64,000 nucleotides of DNA from Heterohyrax brucei (GCA_028571685.1 CM053148.1:88000001-88064000); one strand, 5' to 3'; numbered from the stretch's first letter, positions 1 to 9,962 are shown. The notes: a model not told the origin generated them from the letters alone. Translations and numbers: made by a program.

Positions 1-560
1 TTCAGTTCTGAGTTAGCAGTTTGTCCAGGAATTAGTCAGTTTTAGGAATTTCTTCAGTCTCTATCAGACCAGGGAGTCTGCTCTTTATTTTTCAATTTAA
101 ATTTTGTTCCACATCTTTCTCCTGCTCTATCTGGGACCCCATGTTGTGATCCCTATCAGAGCATAGTGGTGTTTGCTGAGCACCATCTGTTCTTCTGGGC
201 TCAGGCCAGAGGATACTGTGGCTCATGTGGTTCATGAGATCCTTCAGTGCTTTGGATGAGTACTTGCCTTGGTTCTTTGGTTGACTTTATTCTGCTTTGC
301 TCTGAACATGATACTGCCAACAGACAGACAGCAATTCACAAATTTTTAATACTCTAGACACCATCTAGAAATAGAATGCATTTTTATTATGAGCTATGTT
401 ACGTTAACTGACCTATATATCCCCCAAGGCAATGCTTCCCAGCCCTTAGCCCCAGTAACTCAATCCCTTGTGGTGTTTGTATGACATTAGGAATCTTCTT
501 AAGACTTTTGGGGGATTTTGATTAGAGAAGTTATAACACCTTTATCTTGGAATGTTTTTT
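1..560 (-). repeat. L1-type 3' UTR remnant
   Basis: The order of segments resembles the 3' UTR of the other antisense L1 copies here: a pyrimidine-rich lead, a 'ttcttctgggctcagg' block, then a block corresponding to 'cttttaagaccccag...ctcacc', then 'tgacctatatatcccc'. No ORF2 sequence is attached, so it is either a truncated copy or is cut by the window edge. Divergent and presumably old. The family assignment rests on similarity of layout, not on alignment. Confidence 0.45.
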
Positions 561-646
561 ATCATGGATTTACAGGTAGAATACAACTTTCTTGTAATTC
601 CGTTACACAATTCTTCCATGTCTTCTTCTATTAAATATATCCACTA

Positions 647-1956
647 GATTTGAGAATTAACTTCACAAACTTATCCTAGAAAAAAATACAGTCTATCTCA
701 TTGCTGAATGTCATTCAGGTCACCTTCAAGGTATTCCCCTTGAGAAGCTAGGCACTGATGCCAGTACCTAATCCACCCTTCAAAGCCATTTTGGCACTCA
801 TTTTTCTGAAATGGTCATCAGAGCTGTCATCTTATTACTCTTGAAGTTTTGAAGATCATCAAACTGCCTTCTGTTCAATATTTCTTTTATCTTTGGGTAA
901 AGAAAAAAGTCATTTGGGGCCATATCAGGTGAGTAGAGAGGGTGTTCTAGTACAGTTATTTGTTTACTGGCTAAAAATTCCCTCAAAGACAATGCCATCT
1001 GAGCTGGTGTGTTGTTGTGATGCAAGAGCCATGAGCTGTTGGAGAAAAGTTCAGGTCTTGTTTGTCAAACTTGCTCATGCAACCTTTTAAGCACTTCTGA
1101 ACAGTAAACTTGGTTAACTGTTTGTCCAGTGTCCAGGTGGTACAAATTCATAAGAATTCCTCTGACATCAAAAAAAGTTTAGCAACATTGTTTTAACTCT
1201 TGATTTGGACTGATGGATTATTTTGGTCATGGAGAATTGGCTGACCTCCATTGTGCACTTGGACACTTTGTTGCAGATTGTATTGGTACAAACATGTTTC
1301 ATCACCAGTGATAACATGGCCCAAAACATCATCTAACCTCTCCAAAAGGTCTTGGCAAACTTGAACTCCTCTTTGCTTTTGCTTACCTGTGAGTTCTTTC
1401 AGGAACATTTTTGCACACACCTTCTCATGTCAAGATTGTCATTTAAGCTTTTCATGTTTCTCTATTGATGTTTAATCACTCTGCTATGCTTCTCACAATC
1501 AGCCCACAGTTTTGACACATAATTTGATGGATTTTTGCAATAGTTTTGCAGTTCTGCTCATTACTGCCTGCCCTGACCTCTATTCATCATGACAATTTCT
1601 CTCCCCTCAGAAAAATATTTAAACCATTTGTACACTGCCATTTTCTTCATGGCATTATGACCATAAACTTGTACTGACATGGCCCTGATTTCACTTTCAC
1701 ACTTTCCAAGCTTAACAAGCAAATTAATGTTTGTTCATTGCTCTAATTCAAGCTCCAACATTCTCGTGAAGTCACACGAAAATACACAACAGTAATAATG
1801 AACGCCTCTCAGCAAAACACCACCACACATCGACATGAACACAGTTGTGAGACAATGATATACCAAGGTTATGAAACCCTACCAAGTTGTTTGTACAGTG
1901 CTGTAAATCTAAATTCATAGTGGAAAGTTTGCAAACTTACCATTAACTTTTGTCAA
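647..1956 (-). mobile_element. near full-length mariner DNA transposon
   Basis: A 1.3 kb element whose transposase reads on the minus strand. The frame at 1193-1420 contains ITGDETCLYQY, which holds the first catalytic Asp (codon 1301-1303). The frame at 798-1025 contains HHNNTPAQ and YSPDMAPNDFF, the second and third catalytic positions with exactly 34 residues between them, the D,D34D signature of mariner. The second Asp is replaced by Asn (codon 1014-1016), so the enzyme would be inactive even without the frame breaks. Terminal repeats are degraded: 'gaattaacttcacaaac' on the left and 'gtttgcaaacttaccatt' on the right. This copy is the parent type of the four fold-back elements in this window. 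Confidence 0.88.
798..1420 (-). pseudogene. mariner transposase catalytic-domain remnant
   Basis: Two open pieces of the transposase catalytic domain, 1193-1420 and 798-1025, lie in order on the minus strand and are separated by disrupted sequence. In active relatives this enzyme cuts and rejoins element ends at TA sites. The usual GDETW is GDETC here, and the second catalytic Asp is Asn within HHNN. The third Asp is kept in APNDFF. Non-functional. Confidence 0.85.
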
Positions 1957-2587
1957 TAGAAACAAAAATCTAGTATTTAAAAGAATAAATAACCAATGTA
2001 TGGAGTTACATTGTTGGATTTGCTGGTCATTTCTCTACAGAGTCAAATAATTCATTTTAATAAATGAAGGAAGAACAAGCCTTTGTACCTTTCCTCATCC
2101 ATGCTGTTGCAGTGAAGGCTACTATGTATGACACTGCCTTTTCCTTCTTCCATTTCATCTCATGTGGGAGAAGTTTCTCTTTGAAGATTCTAAGTTTTAA
2201 AAGATAAGTTAGCATCTTTATCTCAGGAATACATGATTACAGACTCCAGGTCTTTCTATTGAACAACATTCAGATCCTAAATCTGAGTATATAATTCAGT
2301 CGCATATCTCAGTGTCGCAGATTTTTGTCTTCATGTGAGAAAGGTCTGACATGTCTGTTAATAAACTAGCAGAAGTGTCTCTGCATAAGGCTGAAATGTT
2401 GGGGTAAAATTTTTCAGTTACTCCAGTTTTTATCCTTTCAGCTGAATGGGAGGGGTCTAAGCAAAATTCTCAACTGTGTATAGGATTCCATACCCACAGA
2501 CGTTTGCTCTACCTCAGAATAAACAGAGTACGACTTATTTGGTTCCAGTTAGAGTATCTCCTCCTGAAGCAAGAATTTGTTCTTCTG
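1957..2587. other. no recognised feature
   Basis: AT-rich sequence of about 630 bp. I see no splice-flanked reading frame, known repeat or RNA gene in it. Confidence 0.5.
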
Positions 2588-2715
2588 GAGTGCCGTCTAG
2601 TCAGTTTTGATTCATAGCAACTCATGTGACAAAACAAACTGTTCCAGAGCATTTTCAGTGTTCTAATGTTCACAGGAGGAGATTCTGGGAGCTATTTCCC
2701 TGGCATTACTGGACA
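2588..2715 (-). repeat. AfroSINE, long variant, partial
   Basis: Begins with 'gtgccgtctagtcagttt', the antisense 3' end of the family, and runs into the 'ttcacaggaggagattctgg' module typical of the long variant. It abuts the RTE fragment that follows, so the edge is uncertain. Confidence 0.6.
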
Positions 2716-3785
2716 CGATTCAGCAAAGCTTTCAGACTAAGACAAACCAGGAGAAATACCTGGCAATCTACTGCTGTAAAACTGGCTAGGAAAAACCTTA
2801 TGAATGGCAGCAGAACATTGATAAAGTGTAGGAAGATGAGCCCATCAAGTTGGATTAAATCAAAGAACAAACCCACTTGTATTGAATCAATTCTAACTCA
2901 CAGAATACAACAAAATACAACCAGAAGGCAAAGTAAATAAGTACTATGACTAAGAGCTGCAGCCTCATAGCAGACTGAGTTTTAATGATAATTTTACAGT
3001 AAAGCTTTATGGATCTTCATTTTCTGATGTGGCATGACTAGAAATAACTGCAAACATGCCTTAGTAACTGGAGTATAGAATGTACAAAGTATGAATCTAG
3101 GGAAAGCAAAAGTTGTCAAAAATGAAACAGAAGTCTTGAAGACTGATATCTGAGCACTAGTGAGCTAAAATCTACGAGCATTAGCTATTTTGAATCAGAC
3201 AGTCACATGTGTGCTCTGTCAGGAGTTACAAAGCAAAGAGGGAAGCCATCACATTCATCGCCTAAAAGAACTTTTCAATACCTATCTTGAAATAGAACAC
3301 TATCAGTGACAGGAAAATGTCCATATGCCTATGACTAAGATCAGTTAATATGACTATTACACAAATTTATACTCCAATCACTAATGCCAATGAAAATATT
3401 AAAGATTTTTACCAAGTGATGCAATCTGAAATTGATCAAGCATGTAATCAAGATGAGTTAATAATTACAGTAGACTGGGTTGCAAAAGTTTGAAACAAAG
3501 TATGACCAAACCAACCACCAACTGCTGTTGAATAGATTCCGACTCATAGTGACCATATAGACAGGGTAGAAGTGCCCCATAGAGTGTATTTCTGAAGAAG
3601 GACCATTACTTGGAAAATAAGACTCGGTAGTAGAAATAACCCTGGAGATCACATGATAGAATTTTGTCATACTATCAACTTTCTCATTGCAAGTGTCATT
3701 TTTCAGTGAACTAAATGGCAACTATACCCATGGACCTCAACTTGATGTCAGACACAAGAACTATAATCACCCTTTCATATATAAT
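2716..3785 (+). mobile_element. RTE (BovB-like) LINE, 5' UTR and endonuclease part
   Basis: Plus-strand copy of the 5' portion of the same element found complete at 39968-43085. Matching blocks run in order: 'cagactaagacaaaccagg', the 'cttatgaatggcagcag' segment, 'gatgtggcatgactagaaa', 'gaatgtacaaagtatgaat', then endonuclease coding sequence such as the ITVDW stretch (GDWN in the intact family). A SINE interrupts it at 3508-3597, after which the endonuclease sequence resumes ('gagatcacatgatagaatt') and ends near 3785. The reverse transcriptase half and the 3' end are absent, which is the reverse of ordinary 5' truncation. Confidence 0.82.
3508..3597 (-). repeat. AfroSINE, 3' half, inside RTE
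   Basis: Antisense SINE 3' half: 'gattccgactcatagtgacc', then 'cagggtagaagtgccccata'. RTE endonuclease sequence stands on both sides, so this SINE is younger than the RTE copy. Confidence 0.82.
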
Positions 3786-3877
3786 ACTAACCTTATGTTT
3801 TCCTTACTTTAAGCTTCAAAAAAGCTTAAACTCCATCAGTGTCCACCACAGGTATGCAAAAAAATAACTGATAATGT

Positions 3878-4095
3878 CTTAGTTAAACAACCTCGAGAGA
3901 TGGGACCCTCATCCTGCTTCTCTCTTATCCCAGCTTGCATTTATTCTTCTTAATTAAACAACCTCAAAGAATGGGACCTTCATTCTGCTTCCCTTTTATC
4001 TCCCTGCCTGTGATTTATTCCTCTTAGCTAAATAACACGAAAGGATAGCTCTTTCATTCTACTACTTTCTTATATCCCTGCTTGAAGTGGCTCTC
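3878..4095 (+). repeat. three tandem ~72 bp repeats
   Basis: Units start at 3878, 3949 and 4023, each with 'cttagttaaa' or a close variant, followed by 'atgggacc', 'cattctgctt' and 'tatctccctgc'. The first two are similar; the third is more diverged. Arrays of this sort are common in LTR U3 regions. Confidence 0.75.
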
Positions 4096-4199
4096 AGGGT
4101 CAACTTGCCCAGAGCTGTGATAACAAGAGACTCTGGTGACTGTTGAATAATTACATTCCATGATGAGTCCTCCCAAATAAACAAAGAGCTCACCAAGAT

Positions 4200-4308
4200 A
4201 TACATGTATATATATATTTACTATATTTATATATTTATATCTATATATCTCTATGTAAATGTATATATTTGTATAACTGTATTTATATAGATAAATAGAT
4301 AGATAAAC
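4200..4308. repeat. (TA)n-rich microsatellite at a SINE tail
   Basis: Alternating TA and ATTT tracts lie between the left target duplication and the 3' end of the antisense SINE at 4309. The tract therefore occupies the place of the SINE's 3' tail and probably grew from it. Confidence 0.75.
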
Positions 4309-4458
4309 AGTGCCGCCAAATCAATCCCAAGTCATAGTGACCCTGACGGTCAGAGTAAAACTGCCCCGTAGGGTTTCCAAGGATCCCTTGGTGGATTTGA
4401 ACTGCCAACCTTTTGGTCAGCAGCCATAGCAATTAACCACTATGCCACCAGGGTTTCC
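4309..4458 (-). repeat. AfroSINE, full length
   Basis: Antisense copy from the 3' segment 'agtcatagtgaccctgacgg' to the 5' end 'ccaccagggtttcc'. Target duplication: 'accaagata-tacat' at 4192-4205 and 'accaagatacat' at 4459-4470, with the TA tract between the left copy and the SINE. Confidence 0.92.
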
Positions 4459-4792
4459 ACCAAGATACATAGCCAGGTCTTATTTGAGAGCAAGGGATTC
4501 AACCTCCATTTCTGTTAAAAGTCTCCACCCAGTCCCTTTTAAAATGCATGCTATTTCACAAGAATTTAGTGAATATATGTAACTCCTCTTTTCCTATCTA
4601 GTGTAAAAATTTTCCAGAGCCGGTTTTTTCAGGGAAGGCAGTCTTTGGAGGAGTTTATCCCCCTGTCTCCTTGCCTACTGATACACAATAACCATCTTGC
4701 TTCACACCTCATCCCAGTATCATAGGCTGGCTGTTTGGGCAGGCCATTTGGGACAACTGATACAAACCTCACTTAGTTCTACTGTAAACCAC

Positions 4793-4951
4793 CAAACCAA
4801 ACTCACTGCTGTCCGGTTGGTGCCAACTCATAGCAACCCTACAGGACAGAGTAGAACTGTCCCATAGAGTTTGAAAGGAGCACCTGGTGGATTTGAACTG
4901 CCAACCTTTTTGTTAGCAGCAGAACTTAACCACTGCACCACGAGGGTCTCC
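4793..4951 (-). repeat. AfroSINE, full length
   Basis: Antisense copy with 'caactcatagcaaccctaca', 'cctggtggatttgaactgcc' (complement of the tRNA-like B box region) and the 5' end 'gagggtctcc'. Confidence 0.92.
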
Positions 4952-4957
4952 ACTCAG

Positions 4958-5097
4958 TGAAATGCATTGGCACAATGCCTGTGACAGTAGCCTGCAAGAT
5001 AGCAACCACTGTGAGGACAGTGCCATACTGGGCAGTGTTTCATTCTGCTGTTCATATGGTTTCTGTGAGTCAGAAATGACTAGATGGCATTTAACAA
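4958..5097 (+). repeat. RTE 3' end fragment
   Basis: Ends 'gtgagtcagaaatgactaga', then 'tggcatttaacaacaa', the canonical RTE terminus with an (AAC)n tail. Upstream 'ggcagtgtttcattctgctg' matches RTE 3' UTR. 5'-truncated. Confidence 0.8.
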
Positions 5098-5484
5098 CAA
5101 TATCATTATTTTACACTTTTCCTTGTAACATTCTCACTCAATGTCTTTGCTCACAAAAAGGCATACAATGCTTCAGATTAAGTCAGTGAAAGATATTTTT
5201 TTTTTTCCTGAGATATTTCTGCTATTTGAGACAATTTTCTTCATTTAAAAGGCAAAAACTCTGCTGGATCTGATGACAAAAAGAAAAATTTATATTTTTA
5301 TGGACAATGTCTTTATGCAAGTGTATTTCCTTGATGCATAAAGCATGTTTTTATAACTTATTATACGTTACTTGTCTGATGTTATAACCTCAACTTGCAG
5401 AAATATAAACAGGTTAGATTACTGCAGTAGCAGCTTGAATATATTTGGATAGTACCCCAGATGTATTATGACTAGTGCTAATAT
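5098..5484. other. unique AT-rich sequence
   Basis: No gene or repeat recognised. A T-tract lies at about 5197-5208. Confidence 0.5.
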
Positions 5485-5513
5485 GGATCCGACTCGACGG
5501 CACTTGGCTTGGC
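5485..5513 (+). repeat. 29 bp insertion of a SINE/RTE 3' tip
   Basis: The insert starts 'ggatccgactcgacgg' and ends 'cacttggcttggc', the extreme 3' end of the AfroSINE/RTE group with a (TTGGC) tail. It is flanked by 'aatat' at 5480-5484 and 5514-5518. That duplication is too short to be decisive alone, but the insert matches the other tip-only insertions in the window. Confidence 0.65.
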
Positions 5514-5635
5514 AATATCATTGTTTGATTTCAAAATTGAGAGCATTGCCCTGAAAAAGTCCAATGTGCTAAATTTTGTAATTGCTTGCACTCGTTGAAG
5601 GTCAAATATACCTGATGTACGCCGTATTGTACCAG
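5514..5635. other. unique sequence
   Basis: Short spacer between the tip insertion and the fold-back mariner. Nothing recognised. Confidence 0.5.
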
Positions 5636-6186
5636 GACTGCCAAGTAAGTTCATGAACTCATCCTCAAAAAAGTGCTGTGTACTTTATTGCTGAATATCA
5701 CCAAGGTCGCCGTAGAAGTGCTCTGCTTGGGAAGCTACACATCAACACCAGTGCCTAGTCCACCCTTCAAAGCAATTTTGAAACTCTTTCTGGAATGGCC
5801 AACAGAGCTGTCATCATAGTACCCTTCATTCCCTGAATGCCATCCCAAAGTCTTCCTTTCAGTATTTGATTTATCTTCAGGTAAAGAAAAAAGTTACTGG
5901 GGCCAGATCCAGTGAGTAGGGAAGGTGTTCCAGTACACGTATTTGTTTACTGGCTAAAAATTCCCTCACAGACAGCTATACAATTAAGTTCACAAACTTG
6001 CCGCTGTCCACCATGGGCATTCCAGAAAGACTTCCAAAATTGCCTTGAGGGGTACACTAGGTGCTGGCATCAGTGCGTTGCTTCCCAAGGGGAGTCCTTC
6101 AAAGGTGGCTGCAGTGACAGTTAATAATGAGGGACAATGAGGTATGTAACACTTAGAACAATTAAGTTGTTGAAATTAATTATCAG
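5636..6186 (-). mobile_element. fold-back mariner derivative, copy 1
   Basis: The left arm (to about 5968) carries the mariner 3' end in antisense. The right arm (from about 6012) carries the 3' end in sense, reading IPEKDFQNCLEGYTRCWHQCVASQGESF. The spacer 5969-6011 contains 'acaattaagttcacaaactt', itself a terminal-repeat-like sequence. The transposase N-terminal and catalytic coding sequence is absent. The long arm is on the left, so relative to copies 2-4 this copy is inverted. Confidence 0.82.
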
Positions 6187-6404
6187 ACCTGTATCTCTGA
6201 AATTAATTAGTATATCTAGATTACCTTAATATTTACTTTATTCTGTTTTTATTAATTTATTTTTTAAGTTTCTTTGTTTTTATTGTTTTGCAGTATATGC
6301 CTGTATATACATATCAACAGAAAAATACCCATATATGCCATATATGTATAGATAATATTCTTTTAAATGACAGTAATGTGAACAGCTGTCTAATATCCTC
6401 AAAA
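6187..6404. other. AT-rich unique sequence
   Basis: Contains T-rich runs and a 'catatatgccatatatg' imperfect palindrome near 6332-6348. No feature called. Confidence 0.45.
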
Positions 6405-6522
6405 CTGGACCAATTAACAACACCATGATAAATGTAGACAATGTCAGAGTTTCAAAGATTTCATTTTACATGGATCCATAAGCAACACCTACGAAAACAT
6501 CAGCCAAGAAATCTTAAAGTGA
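6405..6522 (+). repeat. RTE internal fragment (late ORF)
   Basis: 'ttcattttacatggatccat', then 'aacatcagccaagaaatc', matches the RTE coding segment whose antisense lies at about 40505-40600. It lies just upstream of an RTE 3' end (7125-7447) on the same strand, so both may be one copy split by the L1-like block between them. Confidence 0.75.
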
Positions 6523-6639
6523 TTGCTTTTAAATATTCCTTAGTAATTTATAAAGAGATACATAGTTTTCCAAAATAAATCTAAACGCTACCCATAGAAT
6601 CTTATGAATAAGATTCTTAGAACTCGGTACCCTCTTTTC

Positions 6640-7100
6640 AATATCTTGGATTTTTAAATTTTAAACTGTTTGTAAATTTCAGATTATATTTTTTGTGCCT
6701 TACTTTTAAAGGTTTCTTAAAATATCTTACTGAGTTTTCTCGTGAAACATTACACAGCAAATTAGATTCTCATTTGTACATTTTGTTCCTTTCTATACAT
6801 ATTGTTTCATGACTAGGTACATTTTCCACATTCCATCAGCATTCTCATTACCTCTGTTCTTGTTATTCCCTTCCCATTATTCTTGCTTCCTTGCCTCTTC
6901 TCCCTTGACCTCTTTATCTTTGCTTTAGGGTGAATGTCAACCATTTGAAATCAAATAGATTTCTTTATACTTGTTTTTATAAAAAGAGTATGGTACTCAT
7001 GATGGATTTTCTTTTGTTTTATTAATCAATCTGTTATTTAGTCAAAAGGTGACTTCTGAGAGCAGCTTCAGTTCAAATTGCAAAGGGTATCTTGGAGCAA
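6640..7100 (-). repeat. probable L1 3' UTR fragment
   Basis: Pyrimidine-rich, then 'ttataaaaagagtatggtac', 'caatctgttatttagtcaaa' and 'ggtgacttctgagagcag', an arrangement seen in afrotherian L1 3' UTR-type repeats. Assigned by pattern, not alignment. It lies between two RTE pieces. Confidence 0.42.
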
Positions 7101-7124
7101 CAGTTCAGGCAAAGAATACTGAAT

Positions 7125-7447
7125 ACACTGTAGATTCTGCTAGCAGAACAAACTAACCTTTCTTGGAAGAAGCACAGGCCGAATGCTCCTAGAAGGGAGG
7201 ATGGTGAGACCTCACCTCGTGTCCTTTGGATATGTTACCAGGAGGGGGTCGTCCTTGGAACACATCATGTTTGGTGAAGCAGAGGGTCTGTGAAGAATAG
7301 GTAGACCCTCAGTGAGATGGTTTGGCCCAGTGTTTGCAACAATGAGTTCAAACCTAAGAGTGATTGTGGGGATGTAACACTACGGTGCGGTGTTTTGTTC
7401 TGTTGTATCTAAGGTTGCCATGAATTGCAGAGGAATTGATGGAACTC
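7125..7447 (+). repeat. RTE 3' end fragment
   Basis: 'tttcttggaagaagcacagg', 'cgaatgctcctagaagggag', 'ggatggtgagacctcacc' and 'gtagaccctcagtgagatgg' are in the order of the RTE ORF C-terminus and 3' UTR. It ends near 'gccatgaattgcagaggaat'. Confidence 0.82.
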
Positions 7448-7449
7448 TA

Positions 7450-7545
7450 AAGGTCATTATGGTCGCCATGAGTCGGATCCGCCTCGACGGCACTTGGCTT
7501 GGCGAAGGTCATTATGAGTTGGAATCAAATAGATGGCAGTGGGTT
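7450..7545 (+). repeat. 5'-truncated AfroSINE tail carrying an insertion
   Basis: Without the 43 bp insert and one duplicated 12-mer, this is the last ~55 bp of an AfroSINE: 'aggtcattatgagttggaat', then 'agatggcagtgggtttgg'. It directly follows the RTE 3' end. Confidence 0.75.
7462..7504 (+). repeat. 43 bp tip-only insertion with 12 bp duplication
   Basis: The insert contains 'gagtcggatccgcctcgacg' and ends 'cttggcttggcg'. It is flanked by a perfect 12 bp direct repeat, 'aaggtcattatg', at 7450-7461 and 7505-7516. The host sequence becomes a continuous SINE tail if the insert and one repeat are removed, which is direct evidence for a genuine integration event of this tiny fragment. Confidence 0.85.
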
Positions 7546-7695
7546 TGGTTTGGGTTTGTAAAGACGACAATAAGAGTTTTGTGTTTTTGCTTGAATCGAA
7601 GTCTGTTTCTCCCACCATTTCTCCTCATAATGGGAAACGCCTGTGCTGGGTGTTTAGCCTGATCTTCGACTTTCAGGTGCCTGACTGACCTCAGC

Positions 7696-7850
7696 TAACC
7701 GTGGTGGCTTAGTGGTTAAGCACCATGGCTGCTCACCAAAAGGTCTGAAGTTCAAGTCCACAACGCGCTTTTTGAAAACTCTGTGGGGTGGTTCTATTCT
7801 GTCTTCCAGGGTCACAATTAGTCAGAATCGACTCAACAGTAGCATGTCTG
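7696..7850 (+). repeat. AfroSINE, full length
   Basis: A-box-like 'gtggcttagtggttaagc' and B-box-like 'ggtctgaagttcaagtcc', then 'agtcagaatcgactcaacag' and a T-rich tail. Confidence 0.92.
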
Positions 7851-8017
7851 GTTTTTGTTTTCTTTCCTTTTTATTTTTTTAAGTTCTCTCAAGTTATTTC
7901 TAAATGTTTGTATCTTATCCTATTTTTCAAATTCAGTGATTTTTTAAGTAATTATCATTTCTCACGCAGTGAAAAAACAGCTAAAGATGAAAAAAAAAAA
8001 CACTAGTTTCGACTGTG

Positions 8018-8172
8018 GTTGTTAGTTGCCTTGAGGTCACTTCTGACACAAAGGACTCAACGTATATAGAGCAGAATTGCCAGACCTGTTGTTTGAGGCT
8101 CCAGTAGGTAGGATCCAATCAATAACCTTTCAGCTAATAGGCAAGTTAACCTTTACTGCACCAAGGCACTCC
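8018..8172 (-). repeat. AfroSINE, diverged long variant
   Basis: 'gttgccttgaggtcacttct' at its 3' end; 'aacctttcagctaataggca' and 'ccaaggcactcc' toward the 5' end. Diverged. Confidence 0.72.
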
Positions 8173-8756
8173 TTCAGTTTCAGCTACAAAAGGGAGTATT
8201 TTGGACAAGGAAGTAAAACTTTGATTCCTGTATAGAAGTTATGAGAAGAAACTCCATGCTCCACTTAACCCTCCCTCTTCCTGTTCAAAAATGTATTCTC
8301 TCTCAGCTGCGACGATACGAAACCTTATCCCAACTGCTCAGTCTGCTTTCATTTCCACCAGAGTCAGTTGCGTTTAGCAGGGTCACAAAGATGTCAGCTG
8401 TTACAATCTTTATTAAGCCCATCCCTGGCTGCTGTTTAGTCTCCTGAAAAACAAATAAAAATTTAGATTTTGTTCCAGCTGTCAAGTAAAGACAATAATT
8501 GTACATTGTCCTTGGGGAGTGGAGTCACTCAACATGCTATGAAGAACATATTAGTGTACTTTCAATCTACTATGGATCACTGGGACACTTACGGTCATTG
8601 ATATAGCAAATAGGACTTTTTGTATTATTTCAAATAGTTAGTAGTAATAAGAAATTTTGGCTGTATTCTCAAATCTCTGTCCAATGCCCTTATTTTAACT
8701 ATCTCTGAATGTAAAAATGATGGAATGTTTTTCAATTAATCTAATAAAAACACTAT
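8173..8756. other. unique sequence
   Basis: No conserved coding signal. The overlapping small frames on both strands (8241-8506) have no recognisable protein features. Confidence 0.5.
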
Positions 8757-9895
8757 AGACTTTTTTATTGTGATTAAATGAAAGTATACAATCCAAAGCA
8801 ATTTTTTCATGCTGACCTATCTGCAGCTCCATCTGCTCTCCTCACCCAGTGACAGCATAATCCTGCTTTTTACTCTATATTTCTAGTATAGTCTTAACGA
8901 GCACCCACCCCCTCCTCTCTACTCTCTTGCTTCCTGTTTAGAAAGAAACCAGTAGGACAGCTTCCTATAAATGTATAAAAGCATAAAGTACACACACCAT
9001 GTGGTCACATTGTATCCCTGAATCCAGTACATTCTTGTCTGAAGAGTTGACCTTAGTACTCGTTTCCAGTCAGGGTCCACAGCAGGTCTGGGGGCTATGT
9101 GACCAGAGGACACTCCAGGTTGTCGAACCACCAGTTTTAGTCTTTTAGTAGAGTTCTTGAGCTGCACCCCTTTTTTTCTCGTGTTGCCTCAGGGAATCTA
9201 CATTGTGTCTCCCATCATGACTGCCTTTGGTGGTGGCCAGGCACCTTCTAATTCTTCTGATCTCATGTTGATACAGTCTCCCATTTATATGGGTCGTTCT
9301 GTCTCCTGGGCTTTTTTTCTTCATGTCTTTGATGTTCTTGATGATCATATGTTCCAGATGAGTTGGAACAATTTGGTGTACTTCAGGTGTCAGCTTGTTA
9401 GCTTTTAAGACCCCAGACGTGACTCACCAGTATGGGGTGCAGAAGACTTCTTAGCAAAAGACTAGTTATGCCAACTGGCCTCAATTTCCCCTGAAAACAT
9501 GGTCCCCAGACCTCTGTCCCTGCTACTTGAGCCTTTGAAATGTTGGGTTGAGTTTAGAAAGCCTTTCAGTTTATGGTGTTCAGTTATATTGATCTGCTCT
9601 CTACTGTGTGCAGTTGCTGCTTTCGCCTAATCAAATTCTTATCTACTGCCTAATCTGTGACCAATCTTCTCCCTCCCTCTCCACCCTTTAAGCTGCAAAG
9701 AGTCTTTTCCTCTGTGCATAAGTCTATTTTTAAGTCCTTATAGCAGAGATCTCATACAATACTTGTCCTTTGGCCTCTGACTGATTGCACTCAGCATAGT
9801 GTCTTCTAGTTGAAATCAGGTTATGAGGTGCTTCCTAAAGTTATCATTTTTCTCTATTATTGCATAACGTTTCATTGAACATATGTACCATAGTT
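8757..9895 (-). repeat. L1, 5'-truncated (3' UTR and ORF2 tail)
   Basis: Runs from the T-rich left edge through 'cagctccatctgctctcctc', 'cttttaagaccccagacgtg', 'actggcctcaatttcccctg' and 'gtttcattgaacatatgt', where it stops before the rest of ORF2. Same layout as 11227-12330. About 1.1 kb long. Confidence 0.85.
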
Positions 9896-9962
9896 TGAAC
9901 AACAATGTAAGCTTATTACTCAAATTAGAAGTAGATAATAATAATAAAAATAAATCAGTGTA

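Larger units (their letters stand above)
3800..4770 (+). repeat. possible solo LTR with internal direct repeats
   Basis: A roughly 1 kb block with LTR-like organisation: three direct repeats of about 72 bp at its left side, where enhancers usually sit, and a pyrimidine-rich segment ending in 'gatacacaataaccatcttgc', similar to the polyadenylation and U5 region of class I ERV LTRs. A SINE with its own target duplication sits inside. No internal viral sequence is attached. Treated as a fossil; family not identified. Confidence 0.38.

Noticed and set aside
2626-2940. 104-codon plus-strand frame
   Set aside because: Spans a SINE fragment and the RTE 5' UTR; no RTE protein residues in this frame.
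7696-7850. tRNA-like A and B boxes
   Set aside because: Part of an AfroSINE promoter, not a tRNA gene: no cloverleaf with an intact anticodon arm is readable, and the same boxes occur in every full-length SINE here.
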